A DNA stretch of 64,000 nt from positions 62,001 to 126,000 of the forward strand of contig NZ_VRLV01000012.1 in NCBI RefSeq assembly GCF_009760925.1, in the 5' to 3' direction. The notes below the pieces were generated by a model, which made no database searches, was not told the origin of the DNA, and worked only from the letters and a program-made list of their open reading frames with translations. Source of the stretch: Nonomuraea typhae (GTDB lineage Bacteria > Actinomycetota > Actinomycetes > Streptosporangiales > Streptosporangiaceae). A program made the translations under genes and the position numbers. Below are positions 43,583 to 51,581 of the stretch, piece by piece (position 1 is the first letter of the stretch; each line of letters begins with the position of its first letter).

Positions 43583-45223
43583 TCAGGTGGTACGGCGGCG
43601 CCGCACGCTCGCCCGATGTGAGCCGGTGCCGGTCAGGGAGCGTACCGACAACTCCTGGTAACGCTCGGGATCCACCTTCTCGTCACTGAGCAACGCCCCG
43701 AGCACCGCGCACAGGAAGCCGAACGGGATCGAGACCAGTCCCGGGTTCTCCAGCGGGAACACGTGGAAGTCCACCCCGGCGGGCAGCAGCGACAGCGACT
43801 GCCCGGTCACCGGATCGACCTTGCCGGAGACCACCGGCGAGAACAGCACCAGCACCACCGACGCCCCGAGGCCGCCGTAGATCCCGGCCACGACGCCGGC
43901 GGAGTTGAACCGGCGCCAGAACAGCGACAAGACGATCGCGGGCAGGTTCGCCGAGGCGGCCATGGCGAAGGCCAGCGCGACCAGGAACGCGACGTTCTGG
44001 TGGCGGGCGATCACCGCCAGCCCGATCGCCAGCAGCCCGATGACGCAGGAGGAGAAGCGGGCCACCGCCACCTCCTGCGACTCCCTGGGCCGGCCGAACA
44101 TCAGCACGTGGCCGAAGTAGTCGTGGGCCAGGGAGGTCGAGGAGGCCAGCACCAGGCCGGAGACGACCGCGAGGATGGTGGCGAAGGCGACGGCGCCGGT
44201 GAACGCCAGCAGCACGTCGCCGCCGAGGGCGCGGGCGAGCTGGAGGGCGGCGGTGTTGCCCGCCGGGTCCTGGGCGGCGATGGCCTTCTGCCCGACCAGC
44301 GCCGTGGCGCCGAAGCCCAGGGCCAGGGTCATCAGGTAGAAGACGCCGACCAGGCCGATCGCCCAGTTGACCGAGGTCCGCGCGGCCCGCGCGTCCGGGA
44401 CGGTGAAGAACCGGCTGACGATGTGGGGGAGTCCGGCGGTGCCGAGGACGAGGGCGAGCGCGAGGCTGATGAAGTCGAGTTTGTTGAACAGGGTGCGCAG
44501 GGGGTCGCCCGCGATCTCCTTGCCGAATCGCCCGCCGGGCTGCAGGTAGCCGGCGTGGCCGCTGTTGCGGGCGGCGGCGCCGAGCATGTCGCTGAGGTTG
44601 AAGCCGAACCGGGCCAGCACCAGGACCGTCAGCACGGTCGTGCCGCCCATCAGCAGCACGGCCTTGATGATCTGGACCCAGGTGGTGCCCTTCATACCGC
44701 CGAACATGACGTAGACGATCATCATGGCGCCGACGGCCACGATGGTGACGATCTTCGCGGTGTCGGTGGAGAGGCCGAGCAGCAGGGAGACCAGCGCGCC
44801 CGCGCCGACCATCTGGGCCAGCAGGTAGAAGACCGAGACGGTGACGGTGGAGGCCACGGCCGCCGTCCGCACGCGCGGCTGCCGCCGTACCCGGTAGGAC
44901 AGCACGTCGGCCATGGTGAAGCGGCCCGCGTTGCGCATGAGCTCGACCAGCAGCAGCGTCAGCAGCCAGGCGACCAGGAAGCCGATCGAGTACAGGAACC
45001 CGTCGTAGCCGGACAGCGCGATGATCCCGGCGATGCCGAGGAAGGAGGCGGCCGACATGTAGTCACCGGCCAGCGCCAGCCCGTTCTGCACGCCGGAGAA
45101 GGCGCGGCCGCCGGCGTAGTAGTCGTCGGCGCCGCGGGTGTTGGCCCGCGCCCAGAAGGTGATGATCAGGGTGATGGCGATGAACAGGATGAACAGCGTG
45201 AACGTCAGCGACGGGCCCATCAT
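43583..45223 (-). CDS. actP: Sodium:solute symporter, cation/acetate type (ActP-like)
   Basis: 546 residues, about 13 transmembrane helices; the first of two adjacent ATGs overlaps the DUF485 stop (ATGA) with GGGGGAGG at a good distance. ADDYYAGGRAFSGVQNGLALAGDYMSAASFLG (~33-64) is the sodium-symporter signature region. DUF485 pairing and length match ActP-type acetate/pyruvate carriers. It lies 92 bases upstream of the pca operon on the same strand, so a role in uptake of an aromatic acid is a possible alternative. Confidence 0.88.
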   Translation of the reverse strand: MMGPSLTFTLFILFIAITLIITFWARANTRGADDYYAGGRAFSGVQNGLALAGDYMSAASFLGIAGIIALSGYDGFLYSIGFLVAWLLTLLLVELMRNAGRFTMADVLSYRVRRQPRVRTAAVASTVTVSVFYLLAQMVGAGALVSLLLGLSTDTAKIVTIVAVGAMMIVYVMFGGMKGTTWVQIIKAVLLMGGTTVLTVLVLARFGFNLSDMLGAAARNSGHAGYLQPGGRFGKEIAGDPLRTLFNKLDFISLALALVLGTAGLPHIVSRFFTVPDARAARTSVNWAIGLVGVFYLMTLALGFGATALVGQKAIAAQDPAGNTAALQLARALGGDVLLAFTGAVAFATILAVVSGLVLASSTSLAHDYFGHVLMFGRPRESQEVAVARFSSCVIGLLAIGLAVIARHQNVAFLVALAFAMAASANLPAIVLSLFWRRFNSAGVVAGIYGGLGASVVLVLFSPVVSGKVDPVTGQSLSLLPAGVDFHVFPLENPGLVSIPFGFLCAVLGALLSDEKVDPERYQELSVRSLTGTGSHRASVRRRRTT

Positions 45224-45669
45224 CGCGCGCCTCCCCCGGTGCGACGGTGGGCCGCGCGGCGGGGCGGGGCCCAGTTCTCGATCCGCCTGCGCTCGGCCAG
45301 GAGCCGCTCGGAGTGCTCGCGCTCGGCGTCCATCGCCGCCGCCTCCTCGCGCAGCTGCTCCGACAGCGGGTCGAGCATCCTGCGCGCGTAGCGCGAATAG
45401 CGCCAGGCCAGGGCGAACGTCGAGACGAACTGCAGCACTCCCAGCAGGAGCGCCATGTTGATGTTCCCGATCACCGGCTGGGCCATGAACGCGCGGGCGA
45501 AGGCCGACAGCCAGATGTAGAGGAAATACCACCCGAGGAACGAGGCGACGATCCCGGCGGCCAGCCGGTAGAACCTCGTCCGTAGTAACCGGAACCGCCG
45601 GTCGTGTGCCAGGCCCGCGTACCCTCCCTGCGGCGCACCGGTGCTGCGATGCCGCGCCTCCCCCACCAT
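45220..45669 (-). CDS. DUF485 membrane protein, partner of the symporter
   Basis: 149 residues with two transmembrane helices (AAGIVASFLGWYFLYIWLSAF and GNINMALLLGVLQFVSTFALAW), then a charged, coiled-coil-like tail rich in Glu and Arg. The family (YjcH) is nearly always encoded just before ActP-type symporters. The ATG has AGGAG only two bases away; the GTG immediately after it (45666) may be used. The 107-base gap upstream holds a 6-bp inverted repeat (CTGTGG at 45693, CCACAG at 45709) that could bind a regulator. Confidence 0.88.
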   Translation of the reverse strand: MVGEARHRSTGAPQGGYAGLAHDRRFRLLRTRFYRLAAGIVASFLGWYFLYIWLSAFARAFMAQPVIGNINMALLLGVLQFVSTFALAWRYSRYARRMLDPLSEQLREEAAAMDAEREHSERLLAERRRIENWAPPRRAAHRRTGGGAR

Positions 45670-45776
45670 TGCTCCTACCTAGTTGTGACATTCTGTGGTG
45701 AGATGACTCCACAGTGATACGAACGATAGGGGCCCCAGGCGGGGGAATTCCGGGGATTGGCGGGATTGCCGGATGG

Positions 45777-46586
45777 TCATTCCCAGGTGGCGGTGTCCGG
45801 GTCCACGCCGTGGGCCCGGGCGTTGGCGAAGATCGCCGCACGCAGCCACGCGGCCAGTCCCGGTTCGGCGCCGTCGTAGAACTCGGCGACGCCCGGGTCG
45901 GCCATGAAGCCGCGCCCGAGGCAGGCGTGCATCGCGTGGGTGCAGTCGAAGTGCCGGGAGATCGACGCCCGGTGCCGCTCGGCCAGTTCGGCGGCCTCGT
46001 CCGAGCCGGGCTCGACGCCCCGGCGCTTCGCCGCGGCCAGGTCGGCGAGCAGGGTGTGCGCCTCGGCCGCGACCTCCTCCCAGTCCGCCCGGGACCTGGC
46101 CGCGGCCCGCTCGGCGTACTGCTGCCACTGCGCGTTCTCGCCCCAGCGCTCCCGCGCCTCCCCGGGCCAGGAGGGCTGCCACTGGCTGCCGAAGATCTCG
46201 GCCTGCTCCTCGGGGGTCAGCCGGATGCCCGACTCGGCGGCCCCCAGCATCCGGTCGACCGCGCCGACCATGTCCTGGAGGCGGGCGATGCGCTCGGTGA
46301 GCAGGGAGCGCTGGCGGCGCAGGTGCGCGCGGGGGTCGGCGGCGGGGTCGTCGAGCATGCGGCCGATCTCGGCCAGCGGGAGGCCGAGCTCGCGGTAGAC
46401 GAGCACGCGGTGGATCCTGGCGACGTCCTCGCCCGCGTACATCCGGTGCCCGCCCCAGGTGCGCCCGCCCGGCCGCACCAGGCCGATGGCGTCCCAGTGG
46501 TGCAGCGTGCGGACGCTGATCCCGACGAGCGCGGCCGCCTGGCCGACGGTGAGCCCGTCCTGCGTGGTCATGGGGCCGACGTCCAT
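45777..46586 (-). CDS. MerR-family regulator with TipAS drug-binding domain
   Basis: 269 residues (264 from the inner ATG at 46571). N-terminal MerR helix-turn-helix: LTVGQAAALVGISVRTLHHWDAIGLV and HRMYAGEDVARI. The C-terminal part (~130-269) is a TipAS-like antibiotic-recognition domain. The cysteine in HFDCTHAMHACLG (about residue 215) is in the place where TipA binds thiostrepton covalently. TipA-type proteins activate their own and other promoters when bound by thiopeptides. It starts two bases after mca ends, so the pair may be co-transcribed. Confidence 0.9.
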   Translation of the reverse strand: MDVGPMTTQDGLTVGQAAALVGISVRTLHHWDAIGLVRPGGRTWGGHRMYAGEDVARIHRVLVYRELGLPLAEIGRMLDDPAADPRAHLRRQRSLLTERIARLQDMVGAVDRMLGAAESGIRLTPEEQAEIFGSQWQPSWPGEARERWGENAQWQQYAERAAARSRADWEEVAAEAHTLLADLAAAKRRGVEPGSDEAAELAERHRASISRHFDCTHAMHACLGRGFMADPGVAEFYDGAEPGLAAWLRAAIFANARAHGVDPDTATWE

Positions 46587-46588
46587 GG

Positions 46589-47410
46589 TCAGTACGGCCG
46601 GCGCAGTCCCGCGAAGAGGTCGTCCTCGTGGCCGGGGGCCTCGACCGCGGAGGAGACGCGGACGAACGCCTCGTGGGAGAAGACCATCTGCTGCGCCTCC
46701 TCCGGCATCTTCAGCAGGAAGGCGCTGTCACCCTGGCTGGCGTGCGCGCGCAGCGCCTTGACCTTGCGCTCGACCGTGCCGGAGACGTCGACGACGGAGG
46801 TGATGAGCTCGTCGGGGGTGCCGAAGTCGGCGTCGGGCTCGAAGTCGTCGAACTCCATCCCGGCCGCCTTCAGCGCCTCGAACATCTCCTTCATGCGCTG
46901 CCGGGGGATGGCGGTGTAGTAGAGCTTGGCGGGGATGCCGGTGGACTCGGTGGCCGCGACGGTGATGCGGTGGGCCTGGATGTGGTCGGGGTGGCCGTAG
47001 CCGCCGTTCTCGTCGTAGGTGACGATCACCTGCGGGCGGTACCGCTCGATGAGGGCGGCGAGCTTGGCGGACGACTCCTCGAGGGGGACGTTGGCGAAGG
47101 AGGCGGCGTCGTGGTTGGCGTCCCAGCCGTCCATGCCGGAGTCCTGGTAGCCGAGCAGCTCGACGTGGGTGATGCCGAGGTGCCCGGCGGACTCGCGCAG
47201 CTCGGACAGCCGCTGGCGGGCCACGTCGGCGGCGTCGTGGCCGTCCTCACCCGGCTTGGCGCCGCCCGCGCCGTCGCCCTGCTCGCCGTTGGTGCAGGTC
47301 ACGAGGACCGTGCGAATGCCTTCGTCCGCATAGCGGGCGAAGATGCCGCCGGTGCTCATGACCTCGTCGTCGGGGTGGGCGTGCACGGCCATCAGCGTCA
47401 ATTGGTCCAT
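46589..47410 (-). CDS. mca: Mycothiol S-conjugate amidase (LmbE/MshB superfamily)
   Basis: 273 residues. The zinc-binding AHPDDE is at residues 11-16 and the third ligand region YGHPDHIQAHR near 140. The C-terminus ends DDLFAGLRRPY, like Mca rather than MshB. Mca cuts mycothiol conjugates of toxins and antibiotics, giving a mercapturic acid for export and recycling glucosaminyl-inositol. The presence of mycothiol chemistry identifies the organism as an actinobacterium. Confidence 0.88.
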   Translation of the reverse strand: MDQLTLMAVHAHPDDEVMSTGGIFARYADEGIRTVLVTCTNGEQGDGAGGAKPGEDGHDAADVARQRLSELRESAGHLGITHVELLGYQDSGMDGWDANHDAASFANVPLEESSAKLAALIERYRPQVIVTYDENGGYGHPDHIQAHRITVAATESTGIPAKLYYTAIPRQRMKEMFEALKAAGMEFDDFEPDADFGTPDELITSVVDVSGTVERKVKALRAHASQGDSAFLLKMPEEAQQMVFSHEAFVRVSSAVEAPGHEDDLFAGLRRPY

Positions 47411-47449
47411 GGTGCTGGAGCCTACTCGGCGCCGGTGACAAATCCGGCG

Positions 47450-48565
47450 TCAGCGGGCGGCCACGGTCGCGGCCAGGACGAGGCTCGCGGCGCCCCGCGC
47501 GTGCGCGCTGTCGTCCCACGGGCGCACGGAGATCTCCAGTCCCGACAGGACTCCGCCCTCCACCGCGGGGCGGAATCCCGGCTCCAGAAAGGGCCAGAGC
47601 ACATGGCTCTCGCCGATCACCGTCAGCGCCCGTACGGCCAGCACGTTCACGATCCCGGCCGCCGCCCGCCCGAGCGTGGCCCCGGCCTCGGCCATGAGCG
47701 CGCGGATGCCGGGCACGTCGCGGACGGCCAGGTCGTGCAGGTCCTCGACCGGCACCGGCCGGGGCACGAGCCCGCGCTCGTGCGCCCGCGCGGCCAGCGA
47801 GTAATCGGCGGCGTACGTCTCCACGCAGCCCCGCCGCCCGCACACGCACAGCGGCCCGCCCGGGTCCACGGGCACGTGCCCGAACTCCCCGGCCACGCCG
47901 TCGGGCCCGCGGTGCACGCGCCGGCCGAGCACGATGCCCATGCCGACGCCGCCGCCGACCGCCAGCACGAGGAAGTCGTCGTGGTCGCGCCCGGTGCCGA
48001 ACAGCAGCTCGGCGGTGGTGCTGGCCCGCGTGTCGTTGTCGATGAGCACCGGCACCGGCAGCAGCTCGGCCAGGCGGGGCCGCAGGTCCAGGTCCGACCA
48101 GCCGAGGTGGGGCGAGAGCCGTACCACTCCCCTGGCGGGGTCGATCACGCCCGGCACGGCGAGCCCGACGCCGCGCACCCGCTCGCCGGTGCCGGGCTCG
48201 CCGAGCACTTCGAGGCAGGCTTTGGCGAGTTGCTCGACCGGCTCGTGATGGGGGTCGAAGGGGAGGGTGAAGCGGCGCACCTCGCTGCCGTTGAGCCGCA
48301 TGAGCACCCCGACCACGTGCGTGTGGTGGACGCGCAGGCCGAGTGTGTAGGCGGCGTCGGGCAGCACCTCCAGCGGCACCCTGGGCCGCCCGCGGCCGCT
48401 GACCTGCGGCGCGAGTTCGCGCAGGTAGCCTAGGTCGATCAGGCGGCGGGTGTGTTCGGTGACGGTCGCCGCGCCGAGTCCCAGCCTGGCGGCGATCTGT
48501 GAGCGATTGAGCGGTTCTCGCCCGAGCATGGCCAGGATCTCCGCCCTGACCAGATCCTCACGCAA
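47450..48565 (-). CDS. ROK-family transcriptional repressor
   Basis: 371 residues. I start at a TTG (48565) preceded by GGAGG at four bases; the frame is open 23 codons further, but without a ribosome site. N-terminal helix-turn-helix (EILAMLGREPLNRSQIAARLGLGAATVTEHTRRLIDLGYL), then a ROK sugar-kinase-like domain with the zinc motif CVCGRRGCVETYA (~255) and GEFGHVPVDP. Divergent from a sugar ABC transporter and fucosidase; the 20-bp palindrome between them is its likely operator, with a sugar (fucose or a fucoside) as inducer. Confidence 0.92.
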   Translation of the reverse strand: MREDLVRAEILAMLGREPLNRSQIAARLGLGAATVTEHTRRLIDLGYLRELAPQVSGRGRPRVPLEVLPDAAYTLGLRVHHTHVVGVLMRLNGSEVRRFTLPFDPHHEPVEQLAKACLEVLGEPGTGERVRGVGLAVPGVIDPARGVVRLSPHLGWSDLDLRPRLAELLPVPVLIDNDTRASTTAELLFGTGRDHDDFLVLAVGGGVGMGIVLGRRVHRGPDGVAGEFGHVPVDPGGPLCVCGRRGCVETYAADYSLAARAHERGLVPRPVPVEDLHDLAVRDVPGIRALMAEAGATLGRAAAGIVNVLAVRALTVIGESHVLWPFLEPGFRPAVEGGVLSGLEISVRPWDDSAHARGAASLVLAATVAAR

Positions 48566-48580
48566 TGTTCCTCCTGCCCC

Positions 48581-48642
48581 TTGACGTCCTCGGCTGACCA
48601 AGCCTAGGGTCCCGGACCATAATAATTTCGTCACCGAAATTA
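48581..48642 (+). promoter_or_regulatory. Promoter and ROK operator of the fucoside uptake operon
   Basis: TTGACG (48581-48586) and TAGGGT (48605-48610) are separated by 18 bases. The perfect palindrome TAATTTCG-TCAC-CGAAATTA occupies 48623-48642, about +6 to +25, directly before the AAGGA ribosome site of the binding-protein gene. A/T-rich in an otherwise GC-rich window. Position suits simple repression by the divergent ROK protein. Confidence 0.75.
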
Positions 48643-48654
48643 AGGAAATCGCGC

Positions 48655-49911
48655 ATGAAGGGCTTTCTGGCAGCGGGGCTCGCGCTCGTCATCGGAGCCA
48701 CCGCCTGTGGCGGCGGCGGAGCATCCGGTACGGCGGGCGGCGCCAAGCAGGACGACGGCACGATCACCCTCGACTGGGAAATGTGGGCCGGGAGCGAGGA
48801 CGAGAAAGCCCAGCTCGACCACCTCGCCCAGCTCGTCACCCAGCAGAACCCCAAGGTCAAGATCGCGCTGCGCACGGCGCCGTTCAACAACTACTTCACC
48901 AAGCTGCAGACCGAGTTCGCCGCCGGCAAGCAGGCATGCATCGTCTCCATGCAGAGCCTGCGCCTCGGCGCCTACGCCGACCTGCTCGAACCGCTGACCG
49001 CCCCCGAGGGCTTCGCCCCCGCCTCCCTGGACGCGCTCAAGATGGACGGCAAGCAGCTCGCCCTGCCGTACGACCTGGCCTCGATGCTCGTCTACTACAA
49101 CAAGGACGCCTTCGCGAAGGCCGGGCTGCCCGAGCCGAAGGCGGGCTGGACGGTCGCCGACTTCGAGAAGGCGGCCAAAACCCTCTCGGCCGGAGGCAAG
49201 AGCGGCTTCGGCATGTCCTTCTCCGACCTGCACACGCTCTCGATGCTGCTGTCCTACAACGGCGCCGCCCCGGTCACCGCCGACGTCAAGCTCCAGCTGG
49301 ACAGTCAGCCCATGGTCGACGCGCTCACCTGGTACGCCGGACTGGGCAAGAACAAGTCGGGCAGCGTGCCCGCCTCCTCGGCCGAGGGCGGCTGGGGCGA
49401 GACCCAGTTCGTCAACGGCAACGCCATGATGGCCGTGGACGGGTCCTGGAACCTCGGCTCCCACATCAAGGACGCCAAGTTCGACGTCGGCCTGGCCCCG
49501 CTGCCCGCGGGCACGGCCGGCTCGAAGACCTACATCGCCGGCTCCGGCTTCGGCGTGTCCAAGAGCTGCGCCTACAAGGAAGAGGCGAAGAAGGTCGTCG
49601 AGACGCTCACCGGCAAGGACGCCCAGGCGTACCTCGCGGGCGTCGGCCGCGGCTTCCCCTCGCGCACCGAGCAGCAGGCCGGGTACGAGGAGTTCCTGGT
49701 CAAGCAGAACGCGGGCAAGGAGGCCGACGTCAAGGCCGCGATGGCCGCGGTCAAGGAGGGCCTGGCCGGCGGCGTCCCGCTGTTCACCACCAAGAACTGG
49801 GACGACGTCAACAAGCTCATGGCCCAGTACTTCCTGCAGGTCTACACCGGGGCGCAGCCGCCCAAGGAGGCCCTGGCCACCATCCAGCAGCAGGGAGCCC
49901 GCGGCCAGTGA
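48655..49911 (+). CDS. Sugar-binding lipoprotein of a CUT1 ABC transporter
   Basis: 418 residues. Lipoprotein signal MKGFLAAGLALVIGATAC with lipobox Cys at residue 18 and a Gly/Ser linker, then a family 1 binding protein (LDWEMWAGSEDEKAQLDHLAQLVTQQNP, LPYDLASMLVYYNKDAFAKAGLPEP). With two permeases and a GH29 fucosidase following, it probably binds fucose-containing oligosaccharides. No ATPase is in the operon; a shared MsiK-type ATPase, common in actinomycetes, would be used. Confidence 0.93.
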   Translation: MKGFLAAGLALVIGATACGGGGASGTAGGAKQDDGTITLDWEMWAGSEDEKAQLDHLAQLVTQQNPKVKIALRTAPFNNYFTKLQTEFAAGKQACIVSMQSLRLGAYADLLEPLTAPEGFAPASLDALKMDGKQLALPYDLASMLVYYNKDAFAKAGLPEPKAGWTVADFEKAAKTLSAGGKSGFGMSFSDLHTLSMLLSYNGAAPVTADVKLQLDSQPMVDALTWYAGLGKNKSGSVPASSAEGGWGETQFVNGNAMMAVDGSWNLGSHIKDAKFDVGLAPLPAGTAGSKTYIAGSGFGVSKSCAYKEEAKKVVETLTGKDAQAYLAGVGRGFPSRTEQQAGYEEFLVKQNAGKEADVKAAMAAVKEGLAGGVPLFTTKNWDDVNKLMAQYFLQVYTGAQPPKEALATIQQQGARGQ

Positions 49912-50744
49912 GGACTCGGGAGACCTGGAGCGCGCTCGGGTTCGCCACCCCGAGCGTGCTCGGCCTCGGGTTGTTCACGCTGTTCCCCGTCGGCATGGCC
50001 GTGGTCATGAGCTTCTTCGACTGGCCGATGCTGGGCGAGAGCGAGTTCATCGGGCTGGAGAACTTCCGCTACCTGTTCGGCGAGGACCCCGACTTCCTGG
50101 TGGCGCTGCGCAACACGTTCGTCTTCACCGGCCTGTACGTGCCGCTGAACATCCTGGTGGCGCTCGGCCTGGCGTTCTGGATCAACAACTCACGCTGGCA
50201 GAACCTGTGGCGGGTGTTGTTCTTCATCCCGGCGATCACCCCGATGGTGGCCAACGCGGTCATCTGGAAGCTGATCTTCCAGCTCGTCGGCACCGAGCCG
50301 AACATGCTGGCCGACGGCCGCACCGCGCTGCTGTCGGTGGTGGCGATGAGCGTGTGGCAGGGTTTCGGCTACAACATGATCGTGTTCTCGGCGGCGATCA
50401 ACGAGATGCCGAGACCGGTCCTGGAGGCGGCGGCGCTGGACGGCGCCACCGGCCTGCGCCGCCTGGTCAGCGTGCAGCTGCCGCTGATCTCGCCCGCGCT
50501 GTTCTTCGCCACCACGATGACGGTGATCAGCGCGCTGCAGGTGTTCACGCAGCCGTTCATCCTCACGGCGGGCGGCCCGGGCAACGCCACCGAGACCCTG
50601 GTCATGAACGTCTACCAGGCCGGATTCCAGTCACGGGACCTGGGCCTGGCCGCCGCGGCGGCGTGGGTGCTGTTCGCGATCATCCTGGCCGTCACGTTCG
50701 TGCAGTTCCTCGGCCAGAAGCGGTGGGTGCACTATGAAAGCTAA
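49908..50744 (+). CDS. Sugar ABC transporter permease 1
   Basis: 278 residues from a GTG overlapping the binding-protein stop (GTGA). Six transmembrane helices; the EAA loop is VLEAAALDGATGLRRLVSVQLPLISPAL near residue 180. MalF-like position in the operon. Confidence 0.93.
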   Translation: MRTRETWSALGFATPSVLGLGLFTLFPVGMAVVMSFFDWPMLGESEFIGLENFRYLFGEDPDFLVALRNTFVFTGLYVPLNILVALGLAFWINNSRWQNLWRVLFFIPAITPMVANAVIWKLIFQLVGTEPNMLADGRTALLSVVAMSVWQGFGYNMIVFSAAINEMPRPVLEAAALDGATGLRRLVSVQLPLISPALFFATTMTVISALQVFTQPFILTAGGPGNATETLVMNVYQAGFQSRDLGLAAAAAWVLFAIILAVTFVQFLGQKRWVHYES

Positions 50745-51570
50745 GAGCCTCCGCGTCAAGAGCGTCGTCTCGCACGCCCTGCTGGCCGCGGTCGCCCTCG
50801 CCTTCCTCTACCCGCTGATCTTCGCGGTCGCCACCGCGCTCAAGCCCGCCGGCGAGACGTTCGCCGATCCGGGCGCGCTCGTCGGCTCCTCGATCCGCTG
50901 GCAGAACTTCGCCGACGTCTTCACCTACGTGCCCTTCCAGCGCTACATCCTCAACGGCGTGCTGGTCGCCGGCGTCGGCACGCTGGTGGTGCTGGCCGCC
51001 TCGGCGCTGTCGGCCTACGCCTTCGCCTCGCTGCGCTGGCGCGGCCGCGACGGCGTCTTCCTGATCTTCCTGGCCACGCTGATGGTGCCGCAGGAAGTCC
51101 TGGTCGTGCCCATGTTCATCCTCATGCAGTCGCTCGGCTGGGTGGACACCTACCAGGCGCTGATCTTCCCGTGGGCCTTCACCGCGTTCGGCACCTTCCT
51201 GCTGCGTCAGTTCTTCCGCTCGGTGCCGCGCGAGATGCAGGAGGCCGCCCGCATCGACAGCGCCGGGGAACTGCGCATCTTCGCCCAGATCATGCTGCCG
51301 ATGGCCCGCCCCGCGCTCGGCGTGCTGGCCGTCTTCACCTTCATCAACTACTGGAACAGCTTCCTGTGGCCGCTCATCATGATCAACGACGTGAGCGCCC
51401 GGGGCACCGTTCCCCTCGGCCTGCAGCTGTTCTTCGGCCAGAACAGCAACCAGTGGCACCTGGTCATGGCCGCCTCCATCGTGTCCGTCCTGCCGACCCT
51501 GCTGCTCCTCATCGCCCTGCAGAAGCACCTGGTCAAGGGCATCGCCACCGCCGGCCTGGCCGGCCGCTGA
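50734..51570 (+). CDS. Sugar ABC transporter permease 2
   Basis: 278 residues, overlapping permease 1 by 11 bases. MalG-like: six helices, EAA loop MQEAARIDSAGELRIFAQIMLPMARPALG (~170) and the conserved INYWNSFLWPL segment. Forms the channel with permease 1. Confidence 0.93.
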   Translation: MKAKSLRVKSVVSHALLAAVALAFLYPLIFAVATALKPAGETFADPGALVGSSIRWQNFADVFTYVPFQRYILNGVLVAGVGTLVVLAASALSAYAFASLRWRGRDGVFLIFLATLMVPQEVLVVPMFILMQSLGWVDTYQALIFPWAFTAFGTFLLRQFFRSVPREMQEAARIDSAGELRIFAQIMLPMARPALGVLAVFTFINYWNSFLWPLIMINDVSARGTVPLGLQLFFGQNSNQWHLVMAASIVSVLPTLLLLIALQKHLVKGIATAGLAGR

Positions 51571-51581
51571 AAGGATCGTCG

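Noticed and set aside
45670..45776. Crp-type binding site upstream of the symporter genes
   Set aside because: TGTGA occurs at 45684-45688, but there is no matching TCACA at the right distance; only a 6-bp inverted repeat is supported.
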